Below the pieces are notes generated by a model. It saw nothing but the letters and a program-made list of their open reading frames with translations, was not told where the DNA came from and searched no databases. DNA of 64,000 bases, from positions 434,001-498,000 of the forward strand of contig NZ_LT629780.1 in NCBI RefSeq assembly GCF_900105885.1, read 5' to 3'. This document shows positions 55,911 to 64,000 of this stretch, one piece after another (position 1 is the first letter of the stretch; each line of letters starts with the position of its first letter). A program made the position numbers and the translations under genes. The DNA comes from Pseudomonas guangdongensis. GTDB taxonomy: Bacteria; Pseudomonadota; Gammaproteobacteria; Pseudomonadales; Pseudomonadaceae.

Positions 55911-55945
55911 GCGGAAAACTGCTCAACTCTTGAGCAGTTTTCCGC
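55911..55945. repeat. 16-bp perfect inverted repeat upstream of thiI
   Basis: GCGGAAAACTGCTCAA (55911-55926) pairs perfectly with TTGAGCAGTTTTCCGC (55930-55945) around a CTC loop. On the thiI strand it stands 50 bases before the start codon, in the likely mRNA leader. On neither strand is it followed by a clear T run. It could be an operator or an RNA control element. Confidence 0.8.
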
Positions 55946-55959
55946 GCGAAGGCAAAAGC

Positions 55960-56005
55960 GCACCAAAATGTTTCAGTGCAACCCTTGAAAGCACAGGCTT
56001 GGTGC
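55960..56005. promoter_or_regulatory. NtrC-type sites upstream of glnA
   Basis: GCACAGGCTTGGTGC (55991-56005) is close to the NtrC consensus of GCAC and GGTGC arms. A weaker site, GCACCAAAATG with a following GTGCA (55960-55980), stands just upstream. Both lie 75-120 bases before the sigma-54 promoter, a normal distance for an enhancer. Confidence 0.6.
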
Positions 56006-56080
56006 AGGATGCTGGCGCCCGCGCAAGGCAACGCCCGGAAAAGCCGCATTTTCCCGCACCCGGCGTCCATTGGCGGGCAC

Positions 56081-56096
56081 TGGCACGCTGCTTGCT
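56081..56096 (+). promoter_or_regulatory. Sigma-54 promoter of glnA
   Basis: TGGCAC (56081-56086), five bases, then TTGCT (56092-56096) matches the -24/-12 consensus TGGCAC-N5-TTGCW exactly. Transcription would start about 12 bases later, near 56107, giving a leader of about 87 bases. Confidence 0.9.
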
Positions 56097-56193
56097 TATT
56101 CAAACGGGACAACTTTTCCGGCGGGCGTCACGCCCGGAGCCAACCGATTCTACCGGGCGCCCTGACCGCCCACGAGTACCCCTGGAGGACAGC

Positions 56194-57600
56194 ATGTCGA
56201 AGGCACTGCAACTGATCCAAGAACACAGCGCAAAGTGGATTGATCTGCGCTTCACCGATATCCGCGGCCAGCAGCACCACATCACCATGCCGGCGCGCGA
56301 TGCCGACGAGGACTTCTTCGAGTTCGGCAAGATGTTCGACGGCTCCTCCCTGGCCGGCTGGAAGGGCATCGAAGCCTCCGACATGATCCTGCTGCCCGAC
56401 GACGCCACCGCGGTGATGGACCCCTTCACCGAGGAGCCGACCCTGATCCTGGTCTGCGACGTGATCGAGCCGTCCACCATGCAGGGCTACGACCGCGACC
56501 CGCGCGCCATCGCCAAGCGCGCCGAGGAATACCTCAAGTCCACCGGCATCGGCGACACCGTGTTCGCCGGCCCCGAGCCCGAGTTCTTCATCTTCGACTC
56601 GGTGAAGTACAAGTCGGACATGTCCGGCTCGATGTTCAAGATCTTCTCCGAGCAGGCCGCCTGGAGCAGCGACGCCGACGTCGACGGCCGTCAGGGCAAC
56701 AACGGCCACCGCATCGCGGTCAAGGGCGGCTACCTGCCGACCCCGCCGAGCGATCCGGACCACGAGATCCGTACCGCCATGTGCAACGCGCTGGAGGAAA
56801 TGGGCCAGATCGTCGAGGTGCACCACCACGAAGTGGCCGGCGCGCAGAACGAGATCGGTGTGAAGTTCAACACCCTGGTCGCCAAGGCCGACGAAGTGCA
56901 GACCCTCAAGTACTGCGTGCACAACGTCGCCGAAGCCTACGGCAAGACCGCCACCTTCATGCCCAAGCCGCTGTACGGTGACAACGGCTCCGGCATGCAC
57001 GTGCACATGTCGATCGCCAAAGACGGCAAGAACACCTTCGCCGGCGAAGGCTATGCCGGCCTGTCCGATACCGCCCTGTACTTCATCGGCGGCATCATCA
57101 AGCACGGCAAGGCGCTGAACGCCCTGACCAACCCGTCGACCAACTCCTACAAGCGTCTGGTCCCGGGCTTCGAGGCGCCGGTGATGCTGGCCTACTCGGC
57201 ACGCAACCGCTCCGCATCGATCCGCATCCCCTACGTGGCCAGCCCGAAAGGCCGCCGCATCGAGGCGCGCTTCCCGGACCCGGCAGCCAACCCGTACCTG
57301 GCCTTCGCCGCCCTGCTGATGGCCGGTCTCGACGGCATCCAGAACAAGATCCACCCGGGCGATGCCGCCGACAAGAACCTGTACGACCTGCCGCCGGAAG
57401 AGGCCAAGCAGATCCCGCAGGTCTGCGGCAGCCTGAAGGAGGCCCTGGAGGCCCTGGAAGCCGACCACGAGTTCCTGCTCAAGGGCGGCGTGTTCACCAA
57501 GGACTTCCTGGACGCCTTCATCGAGCTGAAGTCCGCCGAGGAAATCAAGGTGCGCACCTTCGTCCACCCGCTGGAGTACGACCTGTACTACAGCTGCTAA
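56194..57600 (+). CDS. glnA: Glutamine synthetase, type I
   Basis: GlnA makes glutamine from glutamate, ammonia and ATP. The 468-residue subunit has the GSI motifs [16 protein letters not shown], the metal-site region [28 protein letters not shown] and the adenylylation tyrosine in [12 protein letters not shown], so activity is controlled by GlnE. The start [11 protein letters not shown] has TGGAGGAC upstream. Transcription is from the sigma-54 promoter at 56081, under NtrC. A terminator follows 22 bases after the stop. Confidence 0.99.
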   Translation: MSKALQLIQEHSAKWIDLRFTDIRGQQHHITMPARDADEDFFEFGKMFDGSSLAGWKGIEASDMILLPDDATAVMDPFTEEPTLILVCDVIEPSTMQGYDRDPRAIAKRAEEYLKSTGIGDTVFAGPEPEFFIFDSVKYKSDMSGSMFKIFSEQAAWSSDADVDGRQGNNGHRIAVKGGYLPTPPSDPDHEIRTAMCNALEEMGQIVEVHHHEVAGAQNEIGVKFNTLVAKADEVQTLKYCVHNVAEAYGKTATFMPKPLYGDNGSGMHVHMSIAKDGKNTFAGEGYAGLSDTALYFIGGIIKHGKALNALTNPSTNSYKRLVPGFEAPVMLAYSARNRSASIRIPYVASPKGRRIEARFPDPAANPYLAFAALLMAGLDGIQNKIHPGDAADKNLYDLPPEEAKQIPQVCGSLKEALEALEADHEFLLKGGVFTKDFLDAFIELKSAEEIKVRTFVHPLEYDLYYSC

Positions 57601-57622
57601 GCCCGCCGTAACGGCATGCCAG

Positions 57623-57653
57623 AGAGGCCTCCCGATGGGAGGCCTCTTCGTTT
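57623..57653 (+). terminator. Terminator of glnA
   Basis: AGAGGCCTCCC (57623-57633) and GGGAGGCCTCT (57637-57647) form a perfect 11-bp stem with a GAT loop, followed by TCGTTT. It lies directly after glnA. Confidence 0.88.
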
Positions 57654-57811
57654 CCGGGCCGGCGCAACCCCGGCTCGCAGAAGCGCCGCACGTTCGTCCG
57701 GGCAGCGGCCGCGCAGGCTTTGCGGCCTTGCCCACAGAGCGTACGGCGCAGGCTTGCCGGACGTGCCGGCAAGGTGCAAGGCTGCTCCTCCGCACCTAGG
57801 AGGAACGCCCG

Positions 57812-58354
57812 ATGCGCCTGCCCGCACTCTGCCTGCTGCTCGCCTGCGCCCTGCCGGCCAGCGCCGAGATCTACCGCTCCACCGACGCCCAGGGCAACCC
57901 GGTGTTCAGCGACCGCCCGCTGCCCGGCGCCAGCCGCGTCGAGCTGCCCGCCGACAACCGCATGGACAGCCCGCAGACCACCGCGGCGCCCGCACCCGGC
58001 AGCACCGAGCCCGAGGGGGCGCCCGCCTACCAGCAGCTGCGGATCAGCCAGCCGGCGCCGGACGCCAACCTGCGCAGCAACGACGGCAGCCTGAGCGTCA
58101 GCCTGAGCAGCCAGCCGGCGCTGCAGCCCGGCCACCGCTACCGCCTGCTGCTCGACGGCCAGGCGCAGGGCAGCTCGACCAGCCCGCAGTTCCGGCTGCA
58201 CAACCTCGACCGCGGCAGCCACAGCCTGGCCGCCGAGATCGTCGATGCCGACGGCCGGGTGCTGGCCCGCAGCCCCAGCCAGAGCGTCCACCTGCAGCGC
58301 CACTCCGTGCAGCACACCCGCCCCACGCCATCCGCCAAGCCGCCCCAGCCCTGA
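57812..58354 (+). CDS. DUF4124 domain-containing exported protein
   Basis: The 180-residue protein has a signal peptide (MRLPALCLLLACALPASA) and a DUF4124 domain at about residues 19-50 (EIYRSTDAQGNPVFSDRPLP), then a Pro-rich stretch and a beta-rich C-terminal part (HRYRLLLDGQAQG, HSLAAEIVDADGRVLA). The periplasmic role is unknown. AGGAGG at about 57799 precedes the ATG. Genes of this type are common between glnA and ntrB in Pseudomonas. Confidence 0.87.
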   Translation: MRLPALCLLLACALPASAEIYRSTDAQGNPVFSDRPLPGASRVELPADNRMDSPQTTAAPAPGSTEPEGAPAYQQLRISQPAPDANLRSNDGSLSVSLSSQPALQPGHRYRLLLDGQAQGSSTSPQFRLHNLDRGSHSLAAEIVDADGRVLARSPSQSVHLQRHSVQHTRPTPSAKPPQP

Positions 58355-58410
58355 CGCCATGACGCCACACCTGTCGGGCGCGACCGCCCTGCCCCGCCGC
58401 CGGGCACGGC

Positions 58411-58425
58411 GCACCATAACGGTGC
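58411..58425. promoter_or_regulatory. NtrC-type site upstream of ntrB
   Basis: GCACC (58411-58415) and GGTGC (58421-58425) with five bases between form a perfect NtrC-like dyad. It is about 200 bases before the sigma-54 promoter at 58625, suitable as an enhancer for autoregulation of ntrBC. The rest of the 58355-58624 space shows nothing else clear. Confidence 0.7.
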
Positions 58426-58624
58426 ATCGCCGTGTCCGGCGACCTATACTGATCCGGCCGTATCGCGCCAGCGCAACCCCGGCGCCGCCCTCCGCCCGGC
58501 TGCGCAGGCGCCGGACCACGCCCGCTGCGGCCCATTGCCGGGCGGCGGCGCGGGCCGCCTGAACGGCCGCGGGCAATGCACGAAAAAGCGGCAAGCCACT
58601 GCCCCCGATCTGCGCCGCGAACAC

Positions 58625-58640
58625 TGGCGCGCTTCTTGCA
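58625..58640 (+). promoter_or_regulatory. Sigma-54 promoter of ntrBC
   Basis: TGGCGC (58625-58630), five bases, then TTGCA (58636-58640) matches the -24/-12 consensus. The expected transcription start near 58651 lies after an in-frame ATG at 58647, so that ATG cannot be used from this promoter. It supports a later ntrB start. Confidence 0.88.
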
Positions 58641-58673
58641 GTTCCCATGCACCTCAAGGAGCGCATGCTGACC

Positions 58674-59758
58674 ATGGCCTACGACTCTCTGCAGCGCCTG
58701 CTGCTCGACAACCTGACCACCGCAGTGGTGCTGCTCAACGGCGAGCTGCGCCTGGAATACATGAATCCGGCCGCCGAGATGCTGCTCGGCGTCAGCGGCC
58801 AGCGCAGCCTCGGCCAGTTCGTCAGCGAACTGTTCAGCGAGATGCCCGACGGCCTGGCAGCGCTGCGCCAGGCGGTGGCCAGCGGCCACCCATTCACCAA
58901 GCGCGAGGCGCAGCTGCTGTGCAACAGCCTGCAGCCGCCGCTGACCGTCGACTACACCGCCACGCCGATGACCGGGCTGGGCGGCGCCCTGCTGCTGCTC
59001 GAACTGCACCCACGCGACCGCCTGCTGCGCATCACCAAGGAGGAGGCGCAGCTATCCAAGCAGGAGACCACCCGCCTGCTGGTGCGCGGCCTGGCCCACG
59101 AGATCAAGAACCCGCTGGGCGGCATCCGCGGCGCCGCCCAGTTGCTGTCGCGCGAGCTGCCCGACCCGGCGCTCAAGGACTACACCAACGTGATCATCGA
59201 GGAGGCCGACCGGCTGCGTAACCTGGTCGACCGCATGCTCGGCTCCAACAAGCTGCCGCAGCTGGCGCCGGTCAACATCCACGAGGTGCTGGCGCGGGTC
59301 TGCAGCCTGGTCGAGGCGGAAAGCCAGGGCCGCCTGAGCCTGGTGCGCGACTACGACCCGAGCATTCCCGAGCTGCTGGCCGACAGCGAACAGCTGATCC
59401 AGGCGCTGCTCAACATCGTGCGCAACGCCATGCAGGCCATCGCCGCGCGCAAGCAGCCCGCGGAGCCGGGGCAGATCGTTCTGCGCACCCGCGCCCTGCG
59501 CCAGTTCACCATCGGCCACCAGCGCCACCGCCTGGTCTGCCGGGTGGAGGTCATCGACAACGGCCCGGGCATCGACCCGGCGCTGCAGGACACCCTCTTC
59601 TACCCCATGGTCAGCGGGCGTGCCGACGGCACCGGCCTGGGACTGGCCATCGCGCAGAACATCCTCAACCAGCATCAGGGCCTGATCGAGTGCGACAGCC
59701 AGCCCGGACGCACGGTCTTTTCGCTGTTCCTGCCGCTTGAACAAGGAGTACCGACCCC

Positions 59759-59762
<4 letters not shown>
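58674..59762 (+). CDS. ntrB: Nitrogen regulation sensor kinase NtrB
   Basis: NtrB phosphorylates and dephosphorylates NtrC in response to PII. The 362-residue protein has an N-terminal PAS domain (about 5-105), the phosphoacceptor histidine in RGLAHEIKNPLGGIRGAAQL and an ATPase domain with NIVRNAMQAIAA, IDNGPGIDP and GTGLGLAIAQNIL. The start MAYDSLQRLLLDN matches the family N-terminus; an ATG at 58665 (AAGGAG 3 bases before it) and one at 58647 also exist, but the last lies before the predicted transcription start. It overlaps ntrC by 4 bases. Confidence 0.95.
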
Positions 59763-61189
<1,427 letters not shown>

Positions 61190-61204
61190 GGCGGCGCGCC
61201 GGGC

Positions 61205-61239
61205 AAAAAAATCCCCGACATGCGCAAGGCATGCCGGGG
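61205..61239 (-). terminator. Terminator of the MFS gene
   Basis: CCCCGACATGC (61213-61223) and GCATGCCGGGG (61229-61239) form an 11-bp stem with one mismatch. Read on the minus strand it is followed by a run of seven T (61205-61211, A on plus, with one intervening T). It therefore serves the MFS gene rather than ntrC, which has no T run of its own. Confidence 0.8.
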
Positions 61240-61313
61240 CAGGAAATGGCGGGAAATCCGGACAGAGCACCCTCACCCGGTTACCACGCCTACGGGTCGC
61301 ACCCCCGATAGGA

Positions 61314-62573
61314 TCAGCCGCCCGCCTGGCTGTGCAGGTCGTCGCGCACCTGTTCGCGCAACGTCTGCCGCCGGGCCAGCAACCAGAAACAGAACAGCAA
61401 CAGCACCGCACCTTCCAGCGCCAGGGTCAGCGGCGCGCCGATGCGCGCGGCCAGCAGGCCGGCGAGCAGGCCGCCGATGGCGTCGAAGCCGAAGCGCGTC
61501 GAGGTGAAGAACGACACCACCCGGCCGCGCAGCTGCTCGGGCGCCAGGCTCTGCAGCAGCATGTTGATGCCGACGTTGCCGACCGAGATGCCGAAGCCGA
61601 GCAGCGCCATGGCGGCCAGCGCCAGCGGCACCACCGGGCTGGCGGCGAAGGCCAGCAGCGCCGCCGCGCTGAGCAGCGCGCCGACCAGCACGATGCGTAC
61701 CAGCCCGGGCAGCGCCTGGCGGGTGGCGAGGAACAGGGTGGAAAGGAAAGCGCCGCAGCCGGCTGCGCCCCACAGCCAGCCGAGGGTCTGCGCGTCGCCG
61801 CCGAAGATGTCGCGGGCGAACACCGGCAGCAGCACCGCGTAGCTGGAGGCGGTGAGGTTGACCATCGCCAGGGTGAGGATCAGCAGGCGGATCGGCTGGT
61901 TCTGCCAGACGTAATCCAACCCCTCGCGGAACACCTTGCCGGTCGAGCCGCTGGCGCGCGCCGGCGTGTCGATGCGGATCAGCAGCAGGCCGATCAGCAG
62001 GGCGAGGAACGACAGGCCGTTGAGCGCGAAGCACAGCGCCTCGCTGGTCAGCGCCAGCAGCACGCCGGCCAGCGGCGGGCCGACGAAGCGCCCGGCGTTG
62101 AACAGCATGGCGTTGAGCGCCAGGGCGTTGGGCAGGTCTTCGCGACGGCCGACGAAACTGCCGATCAGCGACTGGCGCAGCGGCGTGTCGAAGGCATTCA
62201 GCACGCCGAGCAGCAGCGACATGGCGACGATCAGCGCCGGGCCGATCAGCTCGAAGGCGGTCAGCCCGGCCAGCACCAGCGCCTGCACGGCGAGGATGCC
62301 CTGCACGGCGATCAGCAGGCGGCGCTTGTCGTGACGGTCGGTCCAGGCGCCGGCCAGAGGGCCGACGATCAGTTGCGGCAGCAGCGCGGCGAAGGTGGTG
62401 ACGCCGAGCAGCGCCACCGAGCCGGTGAGCCGGTAGATCAGCCAGGACAGCGCGACCTGCTGGATCCAGCTACCGAGGATCGACACCGCCTGACCGGCGA
62501 AATACAGGCGGAAATTGGCGTGCTGCAGCGCACGCACGGCGACCGGCCACTGGCGATCGGCGGAAGAAGTCAC
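61314..62573 (-). CDS. MFS exporter (EntS-like, MFS_3 family)
   Basis: The 419-residue protein has about 12 membrane segments and the MFS_3 signatures LPQLIVGPLAGAWTDRHDKR, NAFDTPLRQSLIGSFVGR, LNAMLFNAGRFVGPPLAG. It is related to EntS-type siderophore exporters and other proton-driven exporters; the substrate is not known. Translation starts at GTG 62571-62573 with AGGAGG 5 bases upstream, and no ATG fits better. Monocistronic. Confidence 0.9.
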   Translation of the reverse strand: MTSSADRQWPVAVRALQHANFRLYFAGQAVSILGSWIQQVALSWLIYRLTGSVALLGVTTFAALLPQLIVGPLAGAWTDRHDKRRLLIAVQGILAVQALVLAGLTAFELIGPALIVAMSLLLGVLNAFDTPLRQSLIGSFVGRREDLPNALALNAMLFNAGRFVGPPLAGVLLALTSEALCFALNGLSFLALLIGLLLIRIDTPARASGSTGKVFREGLDYVWQNQPIRLLILTLAMVNLTASSYAVLLPVFARDIFGGDAQTLGWLWGAAGCGAFLSTLFLATRQALPGLVRIVLVGALLSAAALLAFAASPVVPLALAAMALLGFGISVGNVGINMLLQSLAPEQLRGRVVSFFTSTRFGFDAIGGLLAGLLAARIGAPLTLALEGAVLLLFCFWLLARRQTLREQVRDDLHSQAGG

Positions 62574-62745
62574 GGCGCCTCCTGCGGTAAGCGGGCCGCC
62601 CCTGGCAGCATCGCAAGAAGGAAAAAAGCCGCCGCCCGCAAAGAAGACACCCACAAGTGCCCGGGCGGCAGCAGATGTTTAACATCTTAATGGTTGTCCG
62701 GCGCCGGCGCCAGCCCTGTGCGCCCGCAGCACCCGGCCGGCCACG

Positions 62746-62777
62746 AAAAAGGGCCATGCATCGCTGCATGGCCCTTT
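62746..62777 (-). terminator. Terminator of hpaC
   Basis: AAAGGGCCATGCA (62748-62760) and TGCATGGCCCTTT (62765-62777) form a perfect 13-bp stem with a TCGC loop. On the minus strand it ends in five T (62746-62750). It lies 23 bases after the hpaC stop. Confidence 0.92.
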
Positions 62778-62800
62778 GCGGTAACGCTCGGCGCCTGTAC

Positions 62801-63310
62801 TCAGGCAGCGCGCTCGACGCGGCGGAAGGCGCGGCTGAAGTACACCAGGCTGTCGCCTTCCTCGCGCACGTGGATGTCGTCCAGCTCGACCAGCAGCACC
62901 GAGTGGGTGCCGATCTCCTGGCTCTCGACGATGCGGCCCTGCAGGTTGGCCAGCGCGCCTTCCAGCACCGGCAGGCCTTCGCTGCCGGTGGTCCACGGAT
63001 CGAGGGCGAAACGCTCCTCCATCGCCACCCCGGTCATCCCGGCGAAGTGCTTGGCGGCTTCTTCCTGCTCGCCGGACAGCACGTTGACGCACAGGCGGCC
63101 GTTGGCCTTGAACACCGCGTTCATCGCGCTGTTGCGGTTGACGCAGACCATCAGGGTCGGCGGGGTATCGGTCACCGAGCACACCGCGGTGGCGGTGATG
63201 CCGCAACGGCCGGCTTCGCCGTCGGTGGTGATGATGTTCACCGCGGCGCTCATGTGCGCCATGGCATTGCGGAAGGCGAGCTGCTTGGGATCGAGCGGCG
63301 ACTGGGACAT
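62801..63310 (-). CDS. hpaC: 4-hydroxyphenylacetate 3-monooxygenase, flavin reductase
   Basis: HpaC reduces FAD or FMN with NADH and hands it to HpaB. The 169-residue protein matches Escherichia coli HpaC along its length: LAFRNAMAHMSAAVNIITTD, GRCGITATAVCSVTDTPPTL, RLCVNVLSGEQEEAAKHFAG, GIGTHSVLLVEL-type strand and LVYFSRAFRRV. The start MSQSPLDPKQ follows a GAGTTAC region. It is monocistronic and 51 kb from hpaB in this window, an unusual separation for a two-component oxygenase. Confidence 0.92.
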   Translation of the reverse strand: MSQSPLDPKQLAFRNAMAHMSAAVNIITTDGEAGRCGITATAVCSVTDTPPTLMVCVNRNSAMNAVFKANGRLCVNVLSGEQEEAAKHFAGMTGVAMEERFALDPWTTGSEGLPVLEGALANLQGRIVESQEIGTHSVLLVELDDIHVREEGDSLVYFSRAFRRVERAA

Positions 63311-63640
63311 GTGGGTAACTCCTGGCGCAAGGTTGTGGGCCGGGGAAAGGCTTCCCGCGACCGGCGGCGTCGCTGGCGGACGCTTTCGAAAGGGCGTGCT
63401 CCAAGTGTAACGACTCGGTGCGCTTTCCCCAATCATGAATATCTAAACGAATCTGCAGAATGTCTTTTCCGCGCTTTGACTTGCACTTTTCACAGACTGG
63501 CGCCGCAGCGGCCGGACGCCTCGGGAAGCCTGCCCGCGCGGCAATAACGGGCACGCGCCGCACCCGCAGCGCCCAGGGCACCGGACTCCCCGGCCGGGCC
63601 GCGGCGGCCCCGTGGGCTTGCCCCCGTCACGGGAACTCGT
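63311..63640. other. Divergent intergenic region between hpaC and the tyrS leader
   Basis: These 330 bases must hold the hpaC promoter (-). Part of it, about 63400-63490, is more AT-rich than the surroundings. No convincing hpaC promoter, operator or small gene could be assigned. The end of the region runs into the tyrS promoter. Confidence 0.4.
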
Positions 63641-63648
63641 GCTAGAGT
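63641..63648 (+). promoter_or_regulatory. Extended -10 promoter before the tyrS leader
   Basis: TGCTAGAGT, an extended -10 of the TGn-TAnnnT type (TAGAGT at 63643-63648), precedes the leader ATG at 63657. The nearest -35-like hexamer, TTGCCC at 63618-63623, is 19 bases away. The start would fall near 63655, so the leader mRNA would be almost leaderless. Moderate support. Confidence 0.5.
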
Positions 63649-63656
63649 CCGCCCCC

Positions 63657-63722
63657 ATGAACCTGTTAACGATTTCCCGCGTCCGCTATTACGCCTATTA
63701 CCGCACCTCACCGAGGCGGTAG
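63657..63722 (+). CDS. tyrS leader peptide with four Tyr codons
   Basis: This 21-codon frame encodes [21 protein letters not shown] and stops at TAG 63720-63722. Tyr codons at 63687-63692 and 63696-63701 (residues 11, 12, 14, 15) stand just before a hairpin and terminator, and the next gene is tyrosyl-tRNA synthetase. That is the layout of ribosome-mediated attenuation, where stalling at the codons of the regulated amino acid allows read-through. The peptide itself need have no other role. The ATG lacks a clear ribosome site. Confidence 0.85.
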   Translation: MNLLTISRVRYYAYYRTSPRR

Positions 63723-63769
63723 GCGCGTACGCGCATCCGATCCGCCTGAGGCGGACCGGATCGTCTTTT
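63699..63769 (+). promoter_or_regulatory. Transcription attenuator of tyrS
   Basis: Three pairings can be drawn. Segment 1-2: TACCG...CGGTA (63699-63703 with 63717-63721) plus CCTC/GAGG (63706-63709 with 63713-63716). Segment 2-3, the antiterminator: AGGCGG (63714-63719) with CCGCCT (63742-63747), enclosing the palindrome GCGCGTACGCGC (63723-63734). Segment 3-4, the terminator: ATCCGATCCGCC (63735-63746) with GGCGGACCGGAT (63750-63761), 12 pairs with one mismatch, then TCTTTT. A ribosome stalled on the Tyr codons covers segment 1 and favours 2-3; one reaching the stop covers segment 2 and favours the terminator. Confidence 0.8.
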
Positions 63770-63814
63770 CCACAGTCTCCTCAGGCGTTTCGCCATTCCC
63801 CCAAGGAGACTGCA

Positions 63815-64000
63815 ATGCCCCCGATCGACACCGACCTGCTCGCCCTGCTCGAAGAGCGCGGCTTCGTCCACCAGCACACCGACGCCGACGGCCTGCGCGC
63901 CGCCTTCGCCCGTGGCCCGCTGACCGCCTACCTCGGCTTCGACGCCACCGCCGACAGCCTGCACGTCGGCCACCTGCAGGGCCTGATGCTGATGCGCTGG
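63815..64000 (+). CDS. tyrS: Tyrosyl-tRNA synthetase, N-terminal part (cut by window end)
   Basis: Only the first 62 codons are present. The frame [20 protein letters not shown] continues to [20 protein letters not shown], which holds the TyrRS Gly-Phe-Asp strand and the HIGH-type motif HVGH. It is a class Ic synthetase that charges tRNA-Tyr. AAGGAG ends 6 bases before the ATG. Expression is predicted to depend on read-through of the upstream attenuator. Pseudomonas genomes can hold two TyrRS types (TyrS and TyrZ); which this is cannot be decided from the fragment. Confidence 0.92.
   Translation, partial: MPPIDTDLLALLEERGFVHQHTDADGLRAAFARGPLTAYLGFDATADSLHVGHLQGLMLMRW

Noticed and set aside
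58647..58673. ATG at 58647 as the ntrB start
   Set aside because: It lies before the predicted transcription start of the sigma-54 promoter and adds nine residues not seen at the family N-terminus.

Overview
The window is a high-GC chromosomal segment of a Pseudomonas-type gammaproteobacterium. The evidence is the gene families, the gene order (pilY1-pilY2-pilE-ispH-fkpB-lspA-ileS-ribF-murJ-rpsT; argS-SPOR-hslVU; ubiE-ubiJ-ubiB-hisIE-tatABC-rsmE; dtd-pip; typA-thiI-glnA-ntrBC), the tmRNA tag ANDDNYALAA and the presence of DUF2790. The species cannot be fixed from the sequence alone. No tRNA gene, insertion sequence, prophage or CRISPR array was recognised; the one stable RNA gene seen is ssrA.

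Layout. 1-8.4 kb: end of the minor-pilin operon (+) facing the ispH-fkpB-lspA-ileS-ribF block (-), then murJ (-). 8.4-12.4 kb: rpsT, ssrA, a LuxR-type regulator, hpaB (4-hydroxyphenylacetate 3-hydroxylase) and a cytochrome P460. 12.6-23.9 kb: a long + strand run of core genes, from arginyl-tRNA synthetase and the HslUV protease through ubiquinone synthesis, histidine synthesis and Tat export to rsmE. The mcl-PHA synthesis cluster that many pseudomonads carry between the DUF971 gene and ubiE is absent. 24-38 kb: mixed envelope, proofreading, sensory and central-metabolism genes (OmpA lipoprotein, DUF1329/DUF1302 pair, dtd-pip, glutamate-synthase-like protein, two soluble chemoreceptors, fbp). 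38-46 kb: hpaD (ring cleavage), an AraC regulator and a divergent four-gene aromatic-acid efflux operon (NodT, FUSC, DUF1656, HlyD), then a LysR gene. 47-52.4 kb: a WYL regulator followed by an AT-rich accessory island. 52.4-64 kb: typA, thiI, glnA, ntrBC, an MFS exporter, hpaC and the start of tyrS.

Three things stand out. (1) The region before tyrS reads as a complete transcription attenuator: a 21-residue leader peptide with four Tyr codons, a hairpin covering its end, an alternative antiterminator pairing and a terminator ending in a T run. (2) The island at 48.8-52.3 kb encodes a small one-helix protein, a larger protein sharing its AKKGY motif and carrying a glycine-rich membrane segment, a membrane protein with an HNH-like motif, and a translationally coupled cysteine-cluster protein, all behind a WYL regulator. 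This is a candidate undescribed defence or conflict module. (3) The three recognised genes of 4-hydroxyphenylacetate breakdown (hpaB, hpaD, hpaC) are scattered across 53 kb among housekeeping genes.

Nitrogen control is readable in the DNA: glnA and ntrBC both have near-consensus sigma-54 promoters with NtrC-type sites upstream, and the ntrBC promoter sets the likely ntrB start codon. Start codons were chosen from ribosome binding sites, overlaps and family alignment from memory; no database search was run.
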